A stretch of 64,000 nucleotides of DNA from assembly GCA_020633195.1 (NCBI GenBank), contig JACKEC010000016.1, forward strand, positions 496,001-560,000. Direction: 5' to 3'. Origin of the DNA: Sandaracinaceae bacterium. Its GTDB lineage: Bacteria; Myxococcota_A; Polyangia; Polyangiales; Sandaracinaceae. The position numbers and the translations under genes were made by a program. The notes under the pieces were generated by a model. The model was given only the letters and a program-made list of their open reading frames with translations. It was not told the origin of the DNA and searched no databases. This document shows, one piece after another, positions 35,299 to 43,293 of this stretch; positions within the stretch are counted from its first letter, which is position 1; every line of letters begins with the position of its first letter.

Positions 35299-36214
35299 TC
35301 GGCTCGCGCCGGAGCGCCGCCGACACGCGCTCCGCCACGACCTCGCGAAACCAGCGGTGCCCCGGATCGGCCTGGAAGCGCTCGTGCCAGAAGACCGCCA
35401 CGGGGAGCTCCGGGATCGGGATCGGCACGGGGCACATGCGCAGCGAGAGGCGCTCGGCGATCGGGGCGACGAGCTCGCGAGGCGCCGTGAAGAAGTGGTC
35501 GGTGCGCGCGACCACCTCGGGCGCGACGAGGAAGCTGGGCACGTGGAGCGACACGCGCCGCTCGACGCCGGCGGCCGCGAGCGCGCGATCGAGGATGCTC
35601 GGCCCGCCGTCCCGCGCGCGCACCTGGATGTGGGGGTACGCGCACCAGCGCTTCAGCGTGAGGCGGCCTCGGACTCCGGGGTGGTCACGGCGCGCGATCA
35701 CGACCCACGTCACCCGACCGAGGCCCCGGCGCACGAGCCCGCTGCCCTCGAGGGTCGCGGGCCCGAGGGCCACGTCCGCGTTGGCGAGCGCGCCGACGGT
35801 GTCTCCGTCCGGCGACCGCACCGCGAGGCCCACCCCGGGCGCGTCGGCGGTCATCGAGCCGAGCAGCTCGGGGAGGAACGCCGCGAGCAAGTCAGGACAG
35901 ACGAGGCGGAAGGTGCGGGTCGTCCGCGGCGCGTCGAACTCGCCCTCCTCCTGGAGGAGCCGTCGGATGTCAGCGAGCGCGTGGCCGAGCGGCTCCGCGA
36001 GCGCGAGCGCGCGCGGCGTCGGCGCCATCCCGCGGCCCGACCGGACGAGGAGGGGATCGCCGAGGAGCTCGCGCAGGCGCGACAGCGCGTGGCTGGTGGC
36101 CGGCTGCGTGCGCCCGATGCGCGACGCCGCGCGGGTCACGTTGCGCTCGGCGAGCAGCGCGTCGAGCGCGACCAGCAGGTTGAGGTCGATCGCAGATAAA
36201 TCGATGCCGTGCAT
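35285..36214 (-). CDS. LysR-family transcriptional regulator
   Basis: A 309-residue LTTR. The winged-helix N-terminus reads IDLNLLVALDALLAERNVTRAASRIGRTQPATSHALSRLR-type, the classic layout with the recognition helix at about residues 32-50. The C-terminal effector-binding domain follows from about 90. The N-terminal part resembles the NodD/SyrM-like subgroup. It is divergent from an SDR gene (starts 70 bp apart), its most likely target. The 3' end overlaps the DUF692-dehydrogenase fusion by 14 bp. ATG 36214 is chosen over an upstream ATG. Confidence 0.9.
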   Translation of the reverse strand: MHGIDLSAIDLNLLVALDALLAERNVTRAASRIGRTQPATSHALSRLRELLGDPLLVRSGRGMAPTPRALALAEPLGHALADIRRLLQEEGEFDAPRTTRTFRLVCPDLLAAFLPELLGSMTADAPGVGLAVRSPDGDTVGALANADVALGPATLEGSGLVRRGLGRVTWVVIARRDHPGVRGRLTLKRWCAYPHIQVRARDGGPSILDRALAAAGVERRVSLHVPSFLVAPEVVARTDHFFTAPRELVAPIAERLSLRMCPVPIPIPELPVAVFWHERFQADPGHRWFREVVAERVSAALRREPIKGP

Positions 36215-36224
36215 GAGTACATGC
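36211..36224. promoter_or_regulatory. Small palindrome at the LysR start
   Basis: Inverted repeat gcatg-agta-catgc overlaps the start codon of the LysR gene in the 70-bp divergent region with the SDR gene. Binding there would repress the regulator itself. It does not fit a plain T-N11-A LysR box, so this is a weak call. Confidence 0.3.
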
Positions 36225-36284
36225 TGACTATCGATGAGACGAATCCGCGGTGGCAACCCAGAATGGGCGTCGAGGAGGTCGCCG

Positions 36285-37244
36285 ATGCGGGTGTTCGTGA
36301 CGGGTGGTTCGGGGTTCGTGGGAGGTCACGCGATCGAAGGGCTCACCGCGGCGGGCCACGAGGTCTTCGCGATGGCGCGCTCCGACGCGAGCGCCGCGAA
36401 GGTGCGCGGCTATGGCGCGAAGCCGGTCACCTGCTCCCTCGGCGCGGTCCGGCCCGAGCACCTCGAGGGCGTGGACGCGGTCGTTCACTGCGCCGCCTTC
36501 GTCGAGGAGTGGGGCACCCGCGCGCAGTTCTGGGAGGCGAACGTCGAGGGCACGACGCAGCTCCTCTCGGCGGCGCGCGACGCGGGGGTGAAGCGCTTCG
36601 TGCACATCGGCACCGAGGCCGCGCTCTTCGACGGCCACCCCCTCGTCGACGTCGACGAGTCGACGCCGTACCCCGCGCGGCAGCGGTTCCTGTACTCGGA
36701 GACCAAGGCCGAGGCGGAGCGCCGCGTCCTCGCCGCCGACGCCGACGGCTTCTCGACCGTCTCGCTGCGCCCGCGCCTCGTGTGGGGGCCGCGGGACACC
36801 TCGGTGCTGCCCGCGGTCGTGCGGATGGCCGGGTCGTGGACCTGGCTCGACGGCGGACAAGCCCGCACGTCGACTTGTCACGTGCAGAACCTGGTTCGCG
36901 CCATCGAGCTCGCGCTCGAGCAGGGGCGGGGCGGCGAGGCGTACTTCGTGGCCGACGCGGGCGAGACCTCGGTCCGCGAGTTCATCGGCGCGCTCGCCCG
37001 CACGCAGGACGTCGAGCTCCCCGACCGGAGCCTCCCCGGCGGCCTGGTGCGCCCCGTCGCGCGCGCGCTCGAGGGGCTGTGGCGGCTGGTCGGCGCGAGC
37101 TCCCCTCCGCCGGTCACGCACTTCGCGGCGAGCATGATGTCGCGCAGCATCACCGTCGACGCGAGCAAGGCGGCGCGCGAGCTCGGCTACGCGCCCGTGA
37201 TCTCGGTGGAGGAGGGCCTCGCGAGCCTCGGAAACTTGGCCTGA
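36285..37244 (+). CDS. NAD(P)-dependent extended SDR (epimerase / 3-beta-HSD-like)
   Basis: A 319-residue extended short-chain dehydrogenase. The nucleotide motif TGGSGFVGGH is at residues 6-15, the active-site YSETK near residue 137, and RPRLVWGPRD after it. Weaker similarity favours the 3-beta-hydroxysteroid dehydrogenase or dihydroflavonol reductase branch (STCHVQNLVRAIELAL). Possible substrates are sterols or sugar nucleotides; this cannot be decided. Upstream in-frame codons are poorly conserved, so ATG 36285, which begins MRVFVTGG, is chosen. Likely controlled by the divergent LysR gene. Confidence 0.85.
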   Translation: MRVFVTGGSGFVGGHAIEGLTAAGHEVFAMARSDASAAKVRGYGAKPVTCSLGAVRPEHLEGVDAVVHCAAFVEEWGTRAQFWEANVEGTTQLLSAARDAGVKRFVHIGTEAALFDGHPLVDVDESTPYPARQRFLYSETKAEAERRVLAADADGFSTVSLRPRLVWGPRDTSVLPAVVRMAGSWTWLDGGQARTSTCHVQNLVRAIELALEQGRGGEAYFVADAGETSVREFIGALARTQDVELPDRSLPGGLVRPVARALEGLWRLVGASSPPPVTHFAASMMSRSITVDASKAARELGYAPVISVEEGLASLGNLA

Positions 37245-37278
37245 CGCCCACCGAGCCCGTTAGGATGGGCCGACGTCC

Positions 37279-40200
37279 ATGTTGAGCGACGCCGGCCAGG
37301 CAGCCCTGTCCACGACGACCTCGGCGATCCGAGCGACGCCGGCGGTCGCGCGCGCGCTCTACACCTGGTGGCGCTACGGCGTCTTCGAGACCGACGACGA
37401 GCTCGCGCCGGACGTCGGCGAGGCGGCCGCCGTCCTGGATCGCGAGCTGCCCGAGTGGACCCGCGAGCCGCGCACCGCCGCGCAGCTGAAGGCCATCTTC
37501 ACCGAGCCGTCGAGCGAGGTCGTCTTCATCTGGTGCGCGGCGAACAGCGGGCGCAGCGAGGCCGACCTGGCCCCGATCCTCGGCGCGGCGTGCGCGCACC
37601 CCGAGTACCGCGAGCAGGCGCTCGACGTCGTCCGCTCGCGCATCGTGGAGGGCCCGCTCCTCGACGCGCTGCGGTGCGTTCCGCTGCTCGGCTCGGGCGA
37701 GAGCCTCGAGCTCACGGTCAACCACGAGGCCCGGGCGCGCATGCAGATCCTGTTGTGGGAGGCGGGCGCCGCGGCGCTGCAGCTCCCCGACCTGGGCAAG
37801 TGGATCTGGGACTCGGCGGAGACCTTCGAGGTCATGATCGGTCGGCCCGCGCGCGGCACGCTCCGCGGTCGCGTGCTCGCCGCGCGCTGCCTCGAGGTCG
37901 CCGTGTGCGGCATGTCGCCGATGACCGACCCGCACCTCGTCGGACGGACGCTCCAGGTGCTGCAGCCGCTGCTCCTGCACCCCGAGCCGAAGGTGTGGAT
38001 CCACGCCGCGCGCGCGTTCGGTCGGCTCGCCGGGGTCCTCGAGCCGCTCGAGGGCACGCTCCTCGACTGGGTCCACGGCGCGACGCCAGTGCTGCGCCAG
38101 CGCGCGCTGACCGCGTTCGCGTCGCTGCCCGCGGAGCGGCTGATGATGCTCGGCCACGAGCTCGGCGCGATCCTCGACCGGCCCGAGGAGGCCGCCTGGG
38201 GCCTCGCCGCCGCGGCCGCGGCGACGCCGCACCTCTTCGTCGAGCGCCGCGCGCTCTGGGAGCGCCTCGCCGATCGCATCACCTCGGGGGACGGCGGCGC
38301 CGTCGCGGCGCGCGCGCTCGCGCGGGGCGTGGCCTCGCTGTGGCGACGGGGCGGGGACCGCGAGGCGATCGAGCCGACCTGCCGGCGCCTGCGTCAGATG
38401 GCCCGCCGCGCGCACACCGACTCGATCGATCAGTGGCGCCGCTGGCTCGAGGTCATCGCGGTCACCGACCCGGTCGACGGCGCGGAGCGCGACCCGCTCG
38501 ACATCGAGCTCGGGATCGAGAACCTCGTGCGCCTCGCCGCGCAGTACGACGACGAGGAGGCCGACGCCCGCGCCGCGCGCTTCGCGAGCACGCTCGCGCC
38601 GACCTTCACGGAGGCGCGGCGCATCATCCTCGGGGACCACACCCGGCGGCACCGCGCGGCCGCCATCAACGCCTACGAGGGGTGCGCCCGCTCGCTCGCG
38701 CTGCGGCTGTGGAGCCCGATGCTCACGACGCGGCCGGAGGGCGATCCGATCACCGAGCCGGACCTCGGCGAGACCTGGCAGATGGTCGCCAACGCGCCCG
38801 CGGAGCTGCTCGACGTCGTCCGCGAGCGGCGCGAGTCCGGCGAGGTCGACGATCCCGACGCGGCGCTCGCGCTCGAGGTGCTCGCGCTCAAGATCGCCGG
38901 CTACGCTCTCGACGCCTCCGGGGAGGGCAGCGATCTGGGCCCCGGCCGCGGCCCCGTGGCGCACGACACGTGCTTGGTGCTGCGCAAGCTCGAGGGGCTC
39001 TCCGACGGATCGAGGGAGTTCCCGCCGGCCCTGCGCGGGGCGCTCAGCGCGCTGTTCTGGCGGCTCGTCGACACCACACGGGGCAGCGCCCTCGGCGAGG
39101 TCGACGACGTCCAGTGGCTCGGCCCGTTCGCGGCGTGGTGGGGCCTCGTCATCGATCGCCCCGAGATCCTCCAGCAGCTCGCGACCGCGCTGCCGATGAT
39201 CGCCGACGGCGTGCTCGAGCACTGCTGCGACCTCGCCAACGAGACCCGCCTCGAGCTGACGAGCGGAGAGGCCGACGGCGCGTGGGGGCCGCGGGTGCAG
39301 GAGGCGCTCACGCTCCTCAAGGCCGACGGCACCGAGCTCGCCGAGTCGCTCATGGACTTCGCGCGCGCGCTCGAGCGCTTCGGCGACGCGGGGGGCCGCA
39401 AGCCCGAGCTCGAGGCTCTGTCGATGGAGCTCGTGCTCGCCTCGGAGCGCTTGCAGCGAGCCCTCAAGGATCCCGTCCGCGCGCTCCACCCCGCGGTCGA
39501 GGCGCCGCGGGACGACTCGCTCGCGAAGTCCACGACGGTGAACGCCCCGCGCATGGCCTCGGTCGTCTCGCGGGCCATCCGGGCGCGCGAGATCTCGCTG
39601 CTCGAGGTCTGGATCGCGTCGCTCGGGCCGATCGCCTCCGCGCTCGTCGAGGCCGCGGTGAAGGGCGCGATCAAGCGCACCCCGCCGCCGCCGCCGACCC
39701 CGAAGAAGCCGCCGCCCAAGACGTTCCGCGACTACGACCTCGTCAAGCCGCTCGGCGAGGGCGGGATCGGCACCGTGTGGCTCGTGCGCAAGCCCGGCGC
39801 GGACCGCTTCTTCGTGCTCAAGATCCCGAAGGCCGACGCGCTCGCGCAGGCGACCGACTTCGAGCGCGAAGGCATCCTCGCCTCGTTCGTGGAGGAGGCC
39901 AAGGCGCTCGCCGGGCTCTACCACCCGAACGTCGCCAACATCATCGACCGGGGCGTCGAGAACGACGTGCCGTTCCTCGTGCTCGAGTACCTCATCGGCG
40001 CCGACCTCAAGCAGTACTCGGCCGCGCAGCTGATGACGCTCTACGAGCTCCGCAAGGTCGTCGTCGAGACCTGCGCCGGGCTGACCGCGCTCCACAACGC
40101 CGGCCTCGTCCACCGCGACATCAAGCCCGCGAACATCTGGCTGCGGCTCCCCCTCGCGGGCGGCCAGCGCTTCGATCCCGAGAAGCACCGCGACCCGGCG

Positions 40201-40596
40201 CACGCCACGCCCCTGGCCACCGTGGTGATCGACTTCGGGATGGTGCGGGCGATGAAGGTCTCCCCCGACGTCGGCGGCAAGTTCGTCGCGGGCACGCCGG
40301 GCTACATCGCGCCCGAGCAGGTGCTCGACCCCGTCGAGCTCGACGGCCGCGCGGACGTCTACGCGCTCGCGGGGACGATCTACAACGTGACGACGGGCCG
40401 GCAGTTCTTCGACCACCTCGAGGACCCTCGCCAGCGGATCATCGCGCACATGAACGAGGACCCCATGGCGGACCTCGAGCCGTTCCGGGCCTACCCCGCC
40501 GCGCTCGTGAAGCTCATGCGCGCGGCCACCGCCACGGACTGGAAGGACCGGCCCACGCCGCTCGAATTCGGCCGCGAATTCGCCGAGTTACTCTGA
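37279..40596 (+). CDS. Ser/Thr protein kinase with large N-terminal helical region
   Basis: A 1105-residue protein. The first 810 residues are alpha-helical, without membrane segments, and look like HEAT/armadillo-type repeats (no firm family). A short Pro linker (TPPPPPTPKKPPPK, near 808) leads to a Hanks-type kinase at about 816-1105: GEGGIGTVWLV, Lys in FVLKIPKA, HRDIKPANI, DFGMVRAM and GTPGYIAPEQ are all present, so it should be active. An insertion rich in His/Arg lies between HRDIKPAN and DFG. Bacterial kinases usually carry the kinase domain at the N-terminus, so the order is reversed. The target is unknown; the FHA protein at 10881 is one possibility. Confidence 0.88.
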   Translation: MLSDAGQAALSTTTSAIRATPAVARALYTWWRYGVFETDDELAPDVGEAAAVLDRELPEWTREPRTAAQLKAIFTEPSSEVVFIWCAANSGRSEADLAPILGAACAHPEYREQALDVVRSRIVEGPLLDALRCVPLLGSGESLELTVNHEARARMQILLWEAGAAALQLPDLGKWIWDSAETFEVMIGRPARGTLRGRVLAARCLEVAVCGMSPMTDPHLVGRTLQVLQPLLLHPEPKVWIHAARAFGRLAGVLEPLEGTLLDWVHGATPVLRQRALTAFASLPAERLMMLGHELGAILDRPEEAAWGLAAAAAATPHLFVERRALWERLADRITSGDGGAVAARALARGVASLWRRGGDREAIEPTCRRLRQMARRAHTDSIDQWRRWLEVIAVTDPVDGAERDPLDIELGIENLVRLAAQYDDEEADARAARFASTLAPTFTEARRIILGDHTRRHRAAAINAYEGCARSLALRLWSPMLTTRPEGDPITEPDLGETWQMVANAPAELLDVVRERRESGEVDDPDAALALEVLALKIAGYALDASGEGSDLGPGRGPVAHDTCLVLRKLEGLSDGSREFPPALRGALSALFWRLVDTTRGSALGEVDDVQWLGPFAAWWGLVIDRPEILQQLATALPMIADGVLEHCCDLANETRLELTSGEADGAWGPRVQEALTLLKADGTELAESLMDFARALERFGDAGGRKPELEALSMELVLASERLQRALKDPVRALHPAVEAPRDDSLAKSTTVNAPRMASVVSRAIRAREISLLEVWIASLGPIASALVEAAVKGAIKRTPPPPPTPKKPPPKTFRDYDLVKPLGEGGIGTVWLVRKPGADRFFVLKIPKADALAQATDFEREGILASFVEEAKALAGLYHPNVANIIDRGVENDVPFLVLEYLIGADLKQYSAAQLMTLYELRKVVVETCAGLTALHNAGLVHRDIKPANIWLRLPLAGGQRFDPEKHRDPAHATPLATVVIDFGMVRAMKVSPDVGGKFVAGTPGYIAPEQVLDPVELDGRADVYALAGTIYNVTTGRQFFDHLEDPRQRIIAHMNEDPMADLEPFRAYPAALVKLMRAATATDWKDRPTPLEFGREFAELL

Positions 40597-40671
40597 GTTT
40601 TCACTCTTCTTGCACCTGTTGCGGGCGTCGCCGCGCGCCGGTAGTCTCTTCCTCCGAGGGAGGAACTATCG

Positions 40672-43110
40672 ATGCGTGGACGGAAAATAGCTTTGGTGAC
40701 TTCGCTGCTCGGCGCGCTCGCGTTCGGGTGCGGCGGCGGGTCGGGGAACGACGACGCGGGCGGGATGCTCGGCGACGGCGGCGGGGGCACGGGGACCGAC
40801 GCGGGGATGACCGGCACGGACGCCGGCCCGGGCGTCGACGGTGGCCCTGGAACGGATGCCGGCGACACCGACGGTGGTCGGCTCGAGCCGAGCTGCACCG
40901 ACGGCGAGCAGAACGGCTCGGAGACGGACGTCGACTGCGGCGGCAACATGTGCGACCGCTGTCCCGACGGGGCCATGTGCGTCGCCGGGATGGACTGCGT
41001 GAGCGCGGTGTGTACGGGCTCGATCTGTACGGCGCCGAGCTGCACCGATGGCGTCCAGAACCAGGACGAGACGGACGTCGACTGCGGCGGCGCGACGTGT
41101 GACGGCTGCGCCGACGGCCAGGGCTGCGCGCTGGGCACCGACTGCGCGAGCGGCGTTTGCGACCCCTCGATGCTGACCTGCGTGTCCGCGGGCTGCATGG
41201 ACGGCACCCGCAACGGCGACGAGAGCGACGTGGACTGCGGCGGCTCCTGCGGACCGTGCGGCGTGGGCCTGGCCTGCGGCGAGGACGGGGACTGCGCGAG
41301 CGGCTACTGCGATCCGAGCTCGAGCACCTGCGCGACGCCGACGTGCACCGACGGGGCGCGCAACCAGGACGAGACGGACGTCGACTGCGGTGGCCTGACG
41401 TGCACGGGCTGCGCGAGCGGTGAGGCGTGCCTCATCGGCGCCGACTGCCTGAGCCGGGTCTGTGATCCGACGGCGCTGACGTGCTCGACCCCGAGCTGCT
41501 CGGACGGCACGCAGAACGCGGACGAGACCGGGATCGACTGCGGCGGCGCGAGCTGCGGACCGTGCTCGACGGGCGGCGGCTGCGCGACGGGCTCGGACTG
41601 CGCGAGCGGCGTGTGCGACGCGGCGTCGATGACGTGCGCGGCGGCGAGCTGCATGGACGGCGTGATGAACGGCGCCGAGACGGGCGTGGACTGCGGCGGC
41701 GGGTGCGCGGGCTGCCCGGACGGCGGGATGTGCACGACGGGCACGGACTGCGCGAGCCGGGTGTGCATGGGCACGATGTGCGTGTCGCCGACGTGCACCG
41801 ACGGGGTGCGCAACGGGGCGGAGACGGGCGTCGACTGCGGCGGCGGGACGTGCCCGACGTGCGCGGCGGGCGGAGGCTGCTCGGGTCCGTCGGACTGCAC
41901 GAGCGGAGTGTGCGACCCGACGACGATGACGTGCAGCAGCGCGGGCTGCATGGACGGCGTGCGCAACGGCGCGGAGACGGGCGTGGACTGCGGCGGGGGC
42001 ACCTGCCCCGGCTGTCCGGACGGCGGGCCGTGCGGCACGGGCGCGGACTGCGCGAGCGGCTCGTGCGACCCGACGACGATGACGTGCGACATGCCGACGT
42101 GCACGGACATGCGGCGCAACGGGGCGGAGACGGACATCGACTGCGGCGGCGGGACGTGCCCGGCGTGCAGCCCCGGCGAGGACTGCCTGATGGGGCGGGA
42201 CTGCTCGAGCGGGATCTGCGGCGGCGGCTCGATGACGTGCAACGCGCCGACGTGCAGCGACGGCGTGCTGAACGGCACCGAGACGGACATCGACTGCGGC
42301 GGCGGGACCTGCTCGCCGTGCGACCCGGGCGACATCTGCCGCCGCGCGAGCGACTGCTCGAGCGGGGTGTGCGACGGGACGCGTCACTGCGCCGCGCCGA
42401 CCTGCTCGGACGGCGTCCGCAACGGCGGTGAGACCGCCGTCGACTGCGGTGGGCCCTGCGCTCCCTGCTTCTCCCCGCCCGACCGCGTGCTGATCTGGTC
42501 GGACGGAAGCACCGACCCGGCGGCGACTGCCGCGGCGCGCCTCGGCGCGACCACGGTCACCTCGACCAGCACGGAGTCCGTCTTCAACACCGCCTTCGAC
42601 GCCGGCGGGTGGGACATCGTCGTCGTGCACTCGGCAAGCAACGGCATCCCCGACACGGTGCGAGACCGCGCCCTCTCTCACCACGCGGGCGGCGGGCGAG
42701 TGAACTTCTCGTACTGGGACTACGACGCCAACTTCAGCGGCTCGGGCGCGGTGATCAGCGCTGCGTTCGGGATCACGCCGACCGACTACGGGGTCCCCGC
42801 GACGCTCTACCCCCGCAGCGGCGCGCCGACGGACCTCTTCAACCTCATCGAGTCGTTCCCCCCGCCGATCGACCCGACCGGCGACAGCTACATCGACAAC
42901 GGCGACACCTTCACGGGCGCGGGGACGGTCCTGATGAGCGTCGGCTCCTCGACCGGGGCCACCGTCTGCGTGGCGCTCGGCGGCGGTCGCACGATCGTCA
43001 ACGGGTTCCTCCCCGCGGACTTCCCGTCCGACGACGGAGACGCGGACACGGTGCCGGACATGGTCGAGCTGATGGTCAACCAGTTCGCCTATCAGATGGG
43101 TCTTCGCTGA
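40672..43110 (+). CDS. Cys-rich repeat lipoprotein A with ThuA/GATase-like C-terminal domain
   Basis: An 812-residue surface lipoprotein. The leader ends GALAFGC; a Gly/Asp/Ala linker (TDAGMTGTDAG) follows. Residues about 78-600 hold 11 tandem modules of about 48 residues, each starting CTDGxxNxxETDVDCGG with seven or eight Cys, probably disulphide-bonded rods. The C-terminal 210 residues (about 600-812) have a Rossmann-like pattern (DRVLIWSDGS, GWDIVVVHSASN, GRTIVNGFLPADFP) as in ThuA or glutamine-amidotransferase-like folds. The gene is a tandem duplicate of the one at 43294, but the two C-terminal domains are unrelated. ATG 40672 follows gggagg. Confidence 0.8.
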   Translation: MRGRKIALVTSLLGALAFGCGGGSGNDDAGGMLGDGGGGTGTDAGMTGTDAGPGVDGGPGTDAGDTDGGRLEPSCTDGEQNGSETDVDCGGNMCDRCPDGAMCVAGMDCVSAVCTGSICTAPSCTDGVQNQDETDVDCGGATCDGCADGQGCALGTDCASGVCDPSMLTCVSAGCMDGTRNGDESDVDCGGSCGPCGVGLACGEDGDCASGYCDPSSSTCATPTCTDGARNQDETDVDCGGLTCTGCASGEACLIGADCLSRVCDPTALTCSTPSCSDGTQNADETGIDCGGASCGPCSTGGGCATGSDCASGVCDAASMTCAAASCMDGVMNGAETGVDCGGGCAGCPDGGMCTTGTDCASRVCMGTMCVSPTCTDGVRNGAETGVDCGGGTCPTCAAGGGCSGPSDCTSGVCDPTTMTCSSAGCMDGVRNGAETGVDCGGGTCPGCPDGGPCGTGADCASGSCDPTTMTCDMPTCTDMRRNGAETDIDCGGGTCPACSPGEDCLMGRDCSSGICGGGSMTCNAPTCSDGVLNGTETDIDCGGGTCSPCDPGDICRRASDCSSGVCDGTRHCAAPTCSDGVRNGGETAVDCGGPCAPCFSPPDRVLIWSDGSTDPAATAAARLGATTVTSTSTESVFNTAFDAGGWDIVVVHSASNGIPDTVRDRALSHHAGGGRVNFSYWDYDANFSGSGAVISAAFGITPTDYGVPATLYPRSGAPTDLFNLIESFPPPIDPTGDSYIDNGDTFTGAGTVLMSVGSSTGATVCVALGGGRTIVNGFLPADFPSDDGDADTVPDMVELMVNQFAYQMGLR
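41569..42410. repeat. Near-identical 842-bp block, copy A (lipoprotein A)
   Basis: Aligns without gaps to 44218-45059 at a constant offset of 2649; by eye only about nine bases differ. It covers modules 5 (end) to 10 of the Cys-rich repeats. The modules before it differ much more between the genes, so this block looks homogenised. Confidence 0.85.
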
Positions 43111-43230
43111 CCCACCCCGCTCGGCCGGCTCCCGCGCTAGCGCGGTGAGCCGCCGAGCGATCGCCAGACCTCGAACACATCCGGAGGCGGCGGCTCGACC
43201 AGGTCGAGCCCGCCGCCTTCGACGTTCCGC
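43108..43230 (-). pseudogene. 3' stub of a pseudouridine synthase gene left by duplication
   Basis: From the stop of lipoprotein A (43108) to about 43227 the sequence repeats 45673-45792, with about four differences in 120 bp. In the minus frame ending at 43137 it encodes the last 30 residues of the synthase at 45702 (LDLVEPPPPDVFEVWRSLGG). Homology stops at gacgttc, after which the promoter of lipoprotein B begins. No start or catalytic part remains. It marks one edge of a tandem duplication. Confidence 0.85.
43132..43145. terminator. Palindrome after lipoprotein A (duplicate of 45697-45710)
   Basis: Perfect 14-bp palindrome ccgcgctagcgcgg inside a longer imperfect stem (gccggctc ... gagccgcc). 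The same element lies after lipoprotein B, where it separates convergent genes, so a bidirectional terminator role is likely. The duplicate came along with the stub. Confidence 0.5.
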
Positions 43231-43293
43231 TGAACCTGAACGTCTGCACCAGGTCCCTTCTTTGCGGTACCCTCTCGCCAAGGGAGGAATCGA

